Origin: Opitutus sp. GAS368
GTDB lineage: Bacteria; Verrucomicrobiota; Verrucomicrobiia; Opitutales; Opitutaceae
Assembly: GCA_945862035.1 (NCBI GenBank)
Contig: CAMAXB010000029.1
Coordinates: 1-16,985, forward strand
Length of the DNA stretch: 16,985 bases
Direction of reading: 5' to 3'
Below the pieces are notes generated by a model. That model was not told where the DNA came from and ran no database searches. It worked only from the letters and a program-made list of their open reading frames with translations. A program made the position numbers and the translations under genes. Positions 5,768 through 13,435 of this stretch are shown piece by piece; position 1 is the first letter of the stretch; every line of letters begins with the position of its first letter.

Positions 5768-7131
5768 CCGAACGCGAGCAACTCATCCTCCTCTGCGGCA
5801 AGCTGGGCGCCAATCCGGTGCAGGGCGTCGCAATGGCGGACCAGTTGATCAAGCGCTGCGACCAACTCGTCGCCGAGCGCGGACTCGCCCGCACGGCTGC
5901 GATGGAATACCTCCTGAACCTGGTGGTGAAGGGCCGTTCGGGCGAGACCCCCGCGGGCTTTGCGGGTGGCCCCCCGCCCGTGGCCCCGCTCCAGCGGGAA
6001 ATTAGCTCCGTGTTTCAGGCGGCGTTTGGTCGTCCCCCGACAATTCTCACGGCTGCACCCGGTCGCATTGAGGTGATCGGCAATCACACGGACTACAATG
6101 GAGGCACCGTGCTCGGCGCCGCGATTGACCGCCGCGTGTGGGTGGCGCTGGCCCCGCGCACCGATCAGGTGCGGCGCTTTCTGCGCGCGCCCGGCGGTGC
6201 GCTCGTGACCCTGCCGACGACTGACCCGGTCCGGCCGGAGGGCGAGGCGGCGTGGACCAATTATCCGCTGGGGGTCCTTGCCGCGTTCCCGAGTTTTGGC
6301 TGCCGGCTTCCCGTGGGCTTCGACTACGCCGTGATGTCCGACCTGCCGGCGGGGGCCGGCCTCAGCAGCAGCGCGGCCATCGAGCTTGCCTCGGCCCTGG
6401 CCTTTCTCGCGGTGACGGATCAGACGGTCGATCTTGAGACCCTGGTGAAGATCGGGCGCCACGCGGAGAATGAATTCGTGGGCGTGCCGTGCGGAATCCT
6501 CGACCAAGGTGTGTCCGGTTTCGGGTGCAAGGATCATCTGGTGGCGATTGACTGCCGCGGACCCTCCTTCGCGGTCGAACCCCTTCCGGCCGATGCCTGC
6601 TTCTGGGTTTTCAACACGCACACCAAGCATGCGCTGGTCGACGGTTTGTACGCGCAGCGGCATCGCGAGTGCCAGGAGGCGGCCGCCGCGTTGGGCGTCG
6701 CGCTCCTCGCGGATGCGACACCGGAGCGGGTGGCGGCCGCGGCGGGCCGGCTTGATCCGCTGCTGCACCGGCGCGCGCGGCATGTCGTCGAGGAGATCGC
6801 ACGGGTGGGCGACGCCGTGGCGGCGCTTCGCGCGGGTGACCTGGCGCAGCTGGGGCGTCTGCTCACGGCCTCCCATCGGAGCTCGCAGCATCTGTTTGAG
6901 AACAGCACGCCCGAACTTGATTTTCTGGTGGATGCGCTCGCCCAAGCTCCCCATGTCCGCGGCGCACGCTTGACCGGCGGCGGTTTTGGCGGCGCGGTCA
7001 TGGCGCTTACGGACGCAGCTTTTGGTCCGGAAGAAGTGACCGTGGTGGGGGCCGCCTACGCCCAGCGCTTTGGCTCCGCGCCCGATGTGCTGGTGCTGCG
7101 CACCGCGGACGGTGCGGCGCGGATTTTCTAA
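5764..7131 (+). CDS. galK: Galactokinase with N-terminal extension
   Basis: It phosphorylates galactose at C1 with ATP in the Leloir pathway; it is a GHMP kinase. Motif 1 is APGRIEVIGNHTDYNGG (98-114), motif 2 DLPAGAGLSSSAA (193-205), the catalytic region GVPCGILDQ with Asp247, and motif 3 TGGGFGGAVMAL near residue 405. The protein has 455 residues against about 380 for E. coli GalK; the extra 75 or so are an N-terminal helical segment (1-60) with a Pro/Gly-rich linker. The usual GEHTD is GNHTD, a variant I recall from clostridial and related galactokinases. The ATG overlaps the ygfZ stop by 4 bp. No other Leloir gene is in view, so specificity for galactose against another sugar is not fixed by context. 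Confidence 0.88.
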   Translation: MTEREQLILLCGKLGANPVQGVAMADQLIKRCDQLVAERGLARTAAMEYLLNLVVKGRSGETPAGFAGGPPPVAPLQREISSVFQAAFGRPPTILTAAPGRIEVIGNHTDYNGGTVLGAAIDRRVWVALAPRTDQVRRFLRAPGGALVTLPTTDPVRPEGEAAWTNYPLGVLAAFPSFGCRLPVGFDYAVMSDLPAGAGLSSSAAIELASALAFLAVTDQTVDLETLVKIGRHAENEFVGVPCGILDQGVSGFGCKDHLVAIDCRGPSFAVEPLPADACFWVFNTHTKHALVDGLYAQRHRECQEAAAALGVALLADATPERVAAAAGRLDPLLHRRARHVVEEIARVGDAVAALRAGDLAQLGRLLTASHRSSQHLFENSTPELDFLVDALAQAPHVRGARLTGGGFGGAVMALTDAAFGPEEVTVVGAAYAQRFGSAPDVLVLRTADGAARIF

Positions 7132-7158
7132 ACGGATGCTGCTGCGGCCGCGTTGTCG

Positions 7159-8070
7159 CTAGAACAGCACGGACACGCCCTCGAAATACCGGGCGACCCA
7201 GACGTGCGCCCAAAGAAAGTAGATGGCGGCGGCCACCGCGAGCATCGGGCCGAAGGGGACGTGCACGCCGAACCCGAGATCGGCCGGCTCGCCCTCCGGG
7301 GTTTCCGTCCGTGGCGTGACGGGGGACGGCTTGCCCGCCGCCTTTTGCCAAATCAGCGCGACCGCGAACCAGACCGTACCGACGATTGCCCCGCCGAAGA
7401 CCGCGAAGACCGCGCCCTGCCAGCCGCAGAATGCGCCGATCGCGCCGAGAAACTTCACGTCCCCAAAGCCCATCGCTTCCTTCTTTAGCACCGCCTCGGC
7501 AATCAGCGCGATCCACAGCACGATCCCCGAGCCAATCAGGAGACCCTGGATTGCGGCCAATCCGGCGCGGAAACTGTCCATCAGGTAGAAGTCACCGGAG
7601 AAGCCGTGCAGCGACGGAACGAGAAAGGAAATCGCAATCCCCGCCAGCCCACCACCGATCGTGAACACGTCGGGGATGATCATGTGGTCGAGGTCAATAA
7701 ACGTGGCGCACACGAGCACGCTGAGGAAGACCATACCGACCATGGCCTTGGCCGGAGCAAAGTGGAGCCATGCGGCAAGAAAGAGTGCCGCCGTCAGAAG
7801 TTCGACGAAAGCGTACCGGGACGAGTAGGGCCGCCCGCAGCAGCGGGCCTTGCCGCGGAGGATGAACCAGCTCAGCACGGGAAGGTTGTCGTACCAGGCA
7901 ATGGGCTGGCCGCAGCCGCATTGTGAGCCGGGCCGGACAATCGATTTCCCCGCGGGCACGCGGTAGATCACCACGTTGAGAAAGCTGCCGACGATCGCAC
8001 CGAACAAGGCCGCCGCCACCGGAAAAAACCACGGGAACGCGTCGGCAAATTCAGCGTAGGCGGGCGGCAT
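7159..8070 (-). CDS. pilD: Prepilin peptidase (A24 family)
   Basis: This inner-membrane aspartic protease cleaves, and often N-methylates, type IV prepilins or type II secretion pseudopilins. At 303 residues it has about eight hydrophobic segments. The opening GAIVGSFLNVVIYRVP (24-39) is the family signature. The active-site aspartates lie in FIDLDHMIIPD (Asp126) and in GFGDVK (Asp204, the GxGD motif). The cytoplasmic cysteine loop WYDNLPVLSW is kept, but the cysteines are CGC (51-53) and CC (77-78) instead of two CxxC pairs. The segment at 236-262 (Pro/Thr/Glu-rich) is an inserted loop before the last membrane segment. It is convergent with galK (27 bp apart) and divergent from the receptor gene. 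No pilus or secretion gene is adjacent. Confidence 0.93.
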   Translation of the reverse strand: MPPAYAEFADAFPWFFPVAAALFGAIVGSFLNVVIYRVPAGKSIVRPGSQCGCGQPIAWYDNLPVLSWFILRGKARCCGRPYSSRYAFVELLTAALFLAAWLHFAPAKAMVGMVFLSVLVCATFIDLDHMIIPDVFTIGGGLAGIAISFLVPSLHGFSGDFYLMDSFRAGLAAIQGLLIGSGIVLWIALIAEAVLKKEAMGFGDVKFLGAIGAFCGWQGAVFAVFGGAIVGTVWFAVALIWQKAAGKPSPVTPRTETPEGEPADLGFGVHVPFGPMLAVAAAIYFLWAHVWVARYFEGVSVLF

Positions 8071-8136
8071 GGAGGTGACCGATACCGGCGGTGTGCGGCC
8101 CCAAAGTCAAACGCGGTGCCGCCACCGGTTTTCTCC

Positions 8137-8151
8137 AAGGAGGGGAAAGTG
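8137..8151 (+). promoter_or_regulatory. Strong Shine-Dalgarno motif before an alternative GTG start
   Basis: AAGGAGGGG (8137-8145) lies three bases before GTG at 8149, which is in frame with the TonB-dependent receptor. This is the best ribosome-binding site I see in the window; most genes here have none. If used, the receptor gains 27 residues before the ATG at 8230, giving an unusually long signal-peptide n-region of about 43 residues. It decides between two starts, and I cannot settle which is real. Confidence 0.45.
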
Positions 8152-8229
8152 GCTCCGTCACGTAATCGTCATGCGAAGGCCACGGATTCGTCGTTTGTGA
8201 CCGCTAGCGTACGCCACTTCCCGAACCAC

Positions 8230-11200
8230 ATGAACTCGACCTACGTTTCACCTGTGACCACCCGCTTCCCTCGGATGGTTGCCGCCCTCGTTCTGACCGC
8301 CGCCAGTACGGTCGCCCAATCCGCGCCTGCGGCCACGCCGCGTGCCGCCGAACCGGCCGGGGACGACGTGGTCTCGCTGCAGAGCTTCGTCGTCACCGGA
8401 TCGAACATCCAGCGCCTCGACATGGAGAAGGTCGCGCCGATCACCGTGATCGACCAGACCGCCATGGACACGCGCAATGCGGTCCTGCCTGTGGATCTGC
8501 TCACGTCGCTCACCTCCGTGGTGAATCTCCCGGAAAACGAGACGCGCTTGGGCTCCTCGGGTGCCCGCGGTGACAACGCGAACATCAACATGCGCAATCT
8601 CGGTTCCACCGCGACGCTCATCCTCGTCAACGGCCGCCGCATGGCGGTGAATCCGATGACGGCGGGCCTCTCCCAGGCGGTGAATGTCAATCAGCTGCCC
8701 ACCCAGGGCGTCGAGCGCATCGAGGTCCTGCGCGACGGCGCCTCGGCCATCTATGGCTCCGACGCCGTCGCCGGCGTGATCAACTACGTGCTCAAGCGCG
8801 AGTTCAACGGCGCGGAGTCCTCCCTCAAGATCGGCGCGCCCGAGGCGGGTGGCGGCGAGAGCATCAGCGGCGCCTTCACCTTTGGCACCTCGTTTGCCGA
8901 GGGCCGCGGCCGGATTTTCGGCACGATCGAGGCGCTGTATCGGGATGCGATCTTCCTCACCGAGCGTGATTTCAGCGCGAGCGCGAATGTCACCGCCCGG
9001 GCCCCGGCTCCGTTCAACATCGCCGGCAGCGCCTTCGACGCGCGCTCGCCCCGCGGCTACTATCCCACCTTCCGCATCGGCACGGCGACCGCGGCGAACT
9101 ACCTGCGTCTGGTCAACGGTGTCCCTACGCTGACGAGTGTCGCGCCGACCCGGGCCTCGAACCCGGAGTTTTATCTCGACCTCAATCAGTTCGGCATGGC
9201 GTCCCCCCGCGTGCGTCGCGGCAACACCTACCTGTCCGGCGAATTCGACCTGAACGAGCGGATCACGGCCTTTGCCGACTTAGGCCTCTACTACTCCGAG
9301 TCGACCATGCGCCGTCAGCCGCTCGCGCTCAATGCGCCGACTTCCGATCAGCTTAAGCTTCTCCCCATCGACAGTCCGTACAATCCCTACGGCTCTGCCT
9401 TCTACCACGTCACCGGCGCCGCGCGCACCGATGGCGCCGCGCGGCTCACGGGCGCCCCGCGCACCGTCAGCCTCGTGTCGCTCACCCTGCCCGGCGTGGC
9501 GGCGGAGACCATCGATACCCAGGCGGATGTCATCCGTTTCTCGGCCGGCCTGAAGGGCGAGCTCGGTGACACGTGGACCTGGGAAACCTCCCTGTTCTAC
9601 AATGAGGTCAATGGCGAGGACGGTGCCTTCCCGGATGTCCGCGAGAGCCTGATGCAGAACGCCCTCAACCGGACCGATGCCAGCGCCTACAATCCCTGGG
9701 GCTACACGTTCAAGGTGCAGGGCAACGCCGTCGTCGTGGATCAGCCTTACACGAACCCCGCGTCGGTCGTCAGCTCCTTCACCGAAAACTTCGCGCGCAC
9801 CGCCACCGCAACGATCGCGAGCTTGGACCTTCGCACCTCCGGCAAGGTGTTCTCCTGGTGGGGTGGCGACATCATGGCCGCCGTGGGCACGGAGTACCGT
9901 GAAGATGACCTCGAGGATATCCGTCCTCCGTTCTCGGGCGAGAATCCGGCGAGCTCCGGCCTCGACCCGACCAACAATGACTTCCTGCTGCACCCTCCCC
10001 GGCCCGATGTGATCGGCGACCGTCAGGTCGCGAGCATTTACGCCGAGCTGGTGGTGCCTCTGGTCTCATCCGCGCGCAATCTGCCGCTGATCAACACCCT
10101 CGAGCTGACCGCCTCCGCCCGCTACGAGGACTACAGCGACTTCGGTGACACCACCAAGCCCAAGGTCGGCGTCAACTGGCGCCCCGCTTCGTGGATGATG
10201 GTGCGTGGCTCCTACAACGAGGGCTTTATGGCCCCCAGCCTGGCCGCGCTTTTCACCAGCCCGCGGTGGACGATCTCCGCTGGTGCCGGTGACGTCGACA
10301 TCTACCGCAATCCGGTCACGGCCGAGGGGCCGTATGTCCAGCGCACCTACTTCGGTGGCAATCCCAACCTGAAGGCGCAAGAATCCGAGGGTGAGACCTT
10401 CGGCGTCGTGATCGATGTCCCCGGTGTGCGCGGTCTGAGCGTGACGGCCGACTACTGGACCATCTCCCGCACAAACCTGCTGGGCCAGCGCAGCACGGCG
10501 CAGATCCGGGCTAGCGATGTGGCGCTGATCCAGGCCTACACTGCGCAGCAGCTCGCCGCCGGCGTCGCCGTGGGGGCGATCGATATCGGCAGCGGCACGC
10601 CCTCGTACCGCGGCGATCCGGATGTGGTGCGCTTCGCGCTCACGCCGGAGGACGCGGCCGTATTCGCGACCTTCAACACCGCCAATCCTGGCAACCGGCA
10701 GGCCGCGGCGGGCCGGATCTTCTCGGTCAACCGGCCCTTCGTTAATCTCTCGACCAGCGAGACCGAGGGCATTGACTTCGGTTTCCGCTACGTGGTCCCG
10801 CAGACGCCCTTCGGCAACTTCGTGATCTCGTCGGATTGGTCCTACCTCGCCAAGTCCGAATCGACGCTGTCACCTCCCAATGTGAGGCCGATCACCACCA
10901 ATGGCCTCTACTCCAATGGCGCGGCCCGTCATCGCAACACGACCAACCTGTCGTGGCGCAACGGCGCGTGGAACGGTTCCTTGGGTGGCTACTACATCGG
11001 CAAGACGCACGACGGTGCGACGATCACCGCCGCGCAGTACGAGGCGCTGGGCCGGCCCGAGTACATCGCTCCGTTCACGACGGGAACGAACACGATCTAC
11101 CGCTACGTGATCGAGGACACGCTGACCTTCAACCTGTCGCTTGGTTACAGCTTCGGTCCGCAGTCCTCCTCGTGGCTTCGCAACTCCCGGATTCGTCTGG

Positions 11201-11325
11201 GCGTTTCCAATCTCCTGGACAAGGAGCCGCCGCTGGCTTCGGGCGGGTTTGGCTATGACCCCGGCGTCAGCCAGAATCTTCTCGCCGGGCGCACGTGGAC
11301 GCTCGATCTGACCCGCAGCTTCTAA
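8230..11325 (+). CDS. TonB-dependent outer-membrane receptor
   Basis: It is predicted to be an outer-membrane beta barrel with an N-terminal plug, importing a ligand with energy from TonB-ExbBD. From the ATG at 8230 it has 1031 residues. A signal peptide has basic residues at 12-15, hydrophobic 17-27, with probable cleavage near 30-35. A TonB-box-like SFVVTGS is at 52-58. The plug (about 65-190) includes RNLGSTATLILVNGRRM and VERIEVLRDGASAIYGSDAVAGVINYVLKR in two parts (121-138, 161-190). The rest is barrel, ending TWTLDLTRSF with the terminal Phe usual for barrel assembly. No carboxypeptidase-like N-terminal domain is present, so it is not SusC-like. The ligand is not evident. The start could instead be GTG 8149. 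The next gene follows 4 bp after the stop, so they are probably cotranscribed. Confidence 0.92.
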   Translation: MNSTYVSPVTTRFPRMVAALVLTAASTVAQSAPAATPRAAEPAGDDVVSLQSFVVTGSNIQRLDMEKVAPITVIDQTAMDTRNAVLPVDLLTSLTSVVNLPENETRLGSSGARGDNANINMRNLGSTATLILVNGRRMAVNPMTAGLSQAVNVNQLPTQGVERIEVLRDGASAIYGSDAVAGVINYVLKREFNGAESSLKIGAPEAGGGESISGAFTFGTSFAEGRGRIFGTIEALYRDAIFLTERDFSASANVTARAPAPFNIAGSAFDARSPRGYYPTFRIGTATAANYLRLVNGVPTLTSVAPTRASNPEFYLDLNQFGMASPRVRRGNTYLSGEFDLNERITAFADLGLYYSESTMRRQPLALNAPTSDQLKLLPIDSPYNPYGSAFYHVTGAARTDGAARLTGAPRTVSLVSLTLPGVAAETIDTQADVIRFSAGLKGELGDTWTWETSLFYNEVNGEDGAFPDVRESLMQNALNRTDASAYNPWGYTFKVQGNAVVVDQPYTNPASVVSSFTENFARTATATIASLDLRTSGKVFSWWGGDIMAAVGTEYREDDLEDIRPPFSGENPASSGLDPTNNDFLLHPPRPDVIGDRQVASIYAELVVPLVSSARNLPLINTLELTASARYEDYSDFGDTTKPKVGVNWRPASWMMVRGSYNEGFMAPSLAALFTSPRWTISAGAGDVDIYRNPVTAEGPYVQRTYFGGNPNLKAQESEGETFGVVIDVPGVRGLSVTADYWTISRTNLLGQRSTAQIRASDVALIQAYTAQQLAAGVAVGAIDIGSGTPSYRGDPDVVRFALTPEDAAVFATFNTANPGNRQAAAGRIFSVNRPFVNLSTSETEGIDFGFRYVVPQTPFGNFVISSDWSYLAKSESTLSPPNVRPITTNGLYSNGAARHRNTTNLSWRNGAWNGSLGGYYIGKTHDGATITAAQYEALGRPEYIAPFTTGTNTIYRYVIEDTLTFNLSLGYSFGPQSSSWLRNSRIRLGVSNLLDKEPPLASGGFGYDPGVSQNLLAGRTWTLDLTRSF

Positions 11326-11329
11326 TTCA

Positions 11330-12256
11330 ATGTCCGCCATGCGTACCCCGCTTCTCTGCCTTGGGCTCGGCCTGACGCTGCTTGCGTCGGGCCGGGCGGC
11401 CACCGCCCCCGCAACGCCCAACCCGGCGCTCGCGGCCGACCGCGCCTGGCTGGCGGCCCAGCCGGCCGCGCCGGCCCCCGAGCTTACGAAGCACGGGCTG
11501 GTGGCGAAGGAGCTGCGCCGGTTCCGTCCGCGCGGCGCCAACCAGGGGGTCGCAGTCGATGCCGGGCACTTCTACGGCATCGGCAACTACGTGGTCGGCA
11601 AGTATGACAAACGCTCGGGTGAGCGCGTGGCGGAGTGGGTGGGTCTGCGGGGCGGGCAAACCGTTCACCTCAATGGCGGTCTGGTGCAGGATGGCCTGCT
11701 GGTCCTGGCGCATTCGAATTTCCCGCAGATTCCCATGGCGAGCTCGCTGGAATACTTCGACCCGGCGACGGTGCAGCCGGTCAAGTCGGTGAGCCTCGGC
11801 CTGCGCCATGGCTCGCTCACTTGGGCGGAGAAGAAGGATGGATTCTGGTGGGCGTGCTTCGCCCACTACAATGACCAGGGCACGCCGCCCGGCACGGACA
11901 ACCGTTCCACTCTTTTTGGCAAGTTCGACGAAAACTGGAATCTCCTCGAGTCATGGATGTTTCCGGCGCAGGTGATCGGAAGCTGGGGTAAGAGCAGTTC
12001 CTCCGGCGGCAGCTGGGGCCCCGATGGCCTCCTCTACACCACCGGTCACGACGCGGCGGAGCTCTACGTGCTGCGTCTGCCCAAGATGGGCGTTGCGCTG
12101 GAGTATGTGACGGCCATCGACGTTCCCTTTGAGGGTCAGTCCTGGGCGTGGGACCGCAGTGAGAAGGAGCGCATCATCTACGGCATCATCCGCCGCACCG
12201 GCGAAGTGGTGTCTGCGCAGATTCCCGAGGTCCCCGCCGCGCTGCAGCAACGCTGA
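11330..12256 (+). CDS. Secreted protein, probable beta-propeller-like fold, unknown function
   Basis: The protein has 308 residues with a clear signal peptide (hydrophobic 7-20, probable cleavage after GRA, 21-23). After an Ala/Pro-rich stretch, the mature part has repeated strand patterns rich in Gly and Trp: FYGIGNYVVGKYD (81-93), LEYFDPATVQPV (140-151), LFGKFDENWNLLESW (195-209), SWGPDGLLYTTGHDAAELYVL (228-248, read as two overlapping blades) and SWAWDRSEKERIIYGI (271-286). These resemble degenerate propeller blades; no catalytic motif is visible and I do not recognise a named family. It starts 4 bp after the receptor, so it is likely a periplasmic or surface partner of it. An in-frame ATG at 11339 is an alternative start. 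Confidence 0.72.
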   Translation: MSAMRTPLLCLGLGLTLLASGRAATAPATPNPALAADRAWLAAQPAAPAPELTKHGLVAKELRRFRPRGANQGVAVDAGHFYGIGNYVVGKYDKRSGERVAEWVGLRGGQTVHLNGGLVQDGLLVLAHSNFPQIPMASSLEYFDPATVQPVKSVSLGLRHGSLTWAEKKDGFWWACFAHYNDQGTPPGTDNRSTLFGKFDENWNLLESWMFPAQVIGSWGKSSSSGGSWGPDGLLYTTGHDAAELYVLRLPKMGVALEYVTAIDVPFEGQSWAWDRSEKERIIYGIIRRTGEVVSAQIPEVPAALQQR

Positions 12257-12267
12257 GCGGTAGGTTC

Positions 12268-12357
12268 GAGGTGGAACGCGTTGCCCTCAACGCGTTGGCT
12301 TGTACGTCAGCGTCGAACGATTCGATCCAGCGTCTTGGGGGCAAGCCGCTCCACCTT
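12268..12357. repeat. Palindromic repeat element, copy A
   Basis: This element is bounded by GAGGTGGA and its near-complement TCCACCTT. It contains AACGCGTTG-CCCT-CAACGCGTT (12275-12296), a perfect 9-bp stem with a 4-nt loop. A second inverted arm (about 12328-12345) matches the first arm (TTGCCCTCAACGCGTTGG) on the other strand with a few differences. It sits between the convergent propeller-like gene and aroE. A related element is at 14361-14445 in the opposite orientation. A further GGCTC/GAGCC dyad at about 12365-12378 adjoins it. It may also help end transcription, though no T run follows. Confidence 0.7.
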
Positions 12358-12404
12358 CCAGATCCGGCTCGGCGAGCCCGGCTACAACGGACGAGCAGTT
12401 CGGC

Positions 12405-13376
12405 TCAACCCAGCGCTGAGCGAGCGGCGGAATCCATCACGTCGACCGGCACCGCGCGATCCGTCCACAATTCGAGCGCGCGCGCGCCTTGGTGGACGAG
12501 CATTGACAGCCCGTTGGCGGCGGGCAGCCCGAGGTCCCGTGCCTGCCGCAGCAGCGGGGTTTCCGGCGGGTTGTAGATCATGTCGTACACGCCGGCGGGA
12601 CGGGCCAGCGCGGCAAGATCGATGGGTGCGGGATCGGCGGATTTCAGGCCGGCGCTGGTCGCATTGACGACGAGGCAGCCCGCGGGGATCTCCGCCGGTG
12701 GGGCGGACGGATCAAAGCCCCGAACCGGAATGGCCCCGGCAAGGGGAGCGAGCGCGGCCAGCAGGGCATCGCGATTGGCGGCGGTACGGTTGGCGATCCA
12801 GAGCGAGGCGCAGCCGCGCAGCAGGCACTCCACCGCGGCGCCCCGGGCGGCGCCGCCTGCTCCGAGCAGCACCACAGGCGCGCCCTCGAGCCCGCGGCCG
12901 AGTTCGGTCCGGACCGCGGTCGCGAGCCCGTAGCCGTCCGTGTTGAAGCCCTTCCAGCCCGTGGCCGTGCGCCGCAACGTGTTGACCGCCCCGACGCGCT
13001 GGGCGGCCGGATCAATCTCCGCCACCCGGTCAAAGGCGATGACCTTGTGGGGCACGGTCAGGTTGAGACCGTAAAAGCCCCGCGCATGCAGATGCTCAAG
13101 GGCGGCGGATAGATCGTTGGGTGGGACATCAAAGCGAAAGTAGCGCCAGGTCGCGAAGCGTGAGTCGTCCGCGGCCATCACAGCGAGCGCGCCATTGTGC
13201 ATGGCCGGGCTGATCGAGTGCTTGATCGGGTGCCCCAGCACGGCCAGCGCCGTCCCGGCAAAGGCCCACGCCTCCAGGTCGGCAAGGGTGAAAACGGCCT
13301 CAGGATTTTCGATTTTCGAATTCAGATTGTCGATTAGGTCAGGCCCGAGCGGGCGGCGCAAAAGAGAAATCACCAT
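12405..13376 (-). CDS. aroE: Shikimate dehydrogenase
   Basis: It reduces 3-dehydroshikimate to shikimate with NADPH, step 4 of the shikimate pathway. As drawn from ATG 13376 it has 323 residues against about 272 in E. coli. The conserved opening LAVLGHPIKHSISPAMH begins at residue 44. Catalytic Lys111 is in NLTVPHK, Asp147 in NTDGYG, the NADP loop GAGGAARG is at 172-179, and NRTAA follows as the cofactor-specificity segment. NATSAG and MLVHQGA.A.ELW near the end also match the family. Residues 17-25 are encoded by one arm of an inverted repeat, so the true start may lie further in; no good in-frame ATG exists before the conserved part, and GGGAG directly precedes the ATG/GTG pair. The gene follows the SirB1-type gene by 59 bp on the same strand. 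Confidence 0.92.
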   Translation of the reverse strand: MVISLLRRPLGPDLIDNLNSKIENPEAVFTLADLEAWAFAGTALAVLGHPIKHSISPAMHNGALAVMAADDSRFATWRYFRFDVPPNDLSAALEHLHARGFYGLNLTVPHKVIAFDRVAEIDPAAQRVGAVNTLRRTATGWKGFNTDGYGLATAVRTELGRGLEGAPVVLLGAGGAARGAAVECLLRGCASLWIANRTAANRDALLAALAPLAGAIPVRGFDPSAPPAEIPAGCLVVNATSAGLKSADPAPIDLAALARPAGVYDMIYNPPETPLLRQARDLGLPAANGLSMLVHQGARALELWTDRAVPVDVMDSAARSALG

Positions 13377-13432
13377 CTCCCATCACTGACTCCGGACTCC
13401 GAACCTAATCTAAATTCGAAATTCGAAAATCC
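13303..13432. repeat. Inverted repeat across the aroE start
   Basis: Arm 13303-13328 lies inside the aroE frame, and arm 13407-13432 lies just behind the SirB1-type gene stop. They are reverse complements over 26 bp with two mismatches, and AGGT(C/T) similarity continues outward after a 6-bp gap. The arms are AT-rich and built on the word ATTTTCGA/TTCGAAAT, unlike the GC-rich genes around them. The 78-bp interior contains the aroE start. It looks like a small inserted repeat. Confidence 0.75.
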
Positions 13433-13435
13433 CCC

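Noticed and set aside
5605..6954. 449-codon - strand frame opposite ygfZ and galK
   Set aside because: It is antisense to two well-supported genes, spans their junction, and shows no recognisable domain.
12271..12576. Small + strand ORF between the propeller-like gene and aroE
   Set aside because: It begins in the palindromic repeat and runs antisense into aroE; its sequence reflects the repeat.
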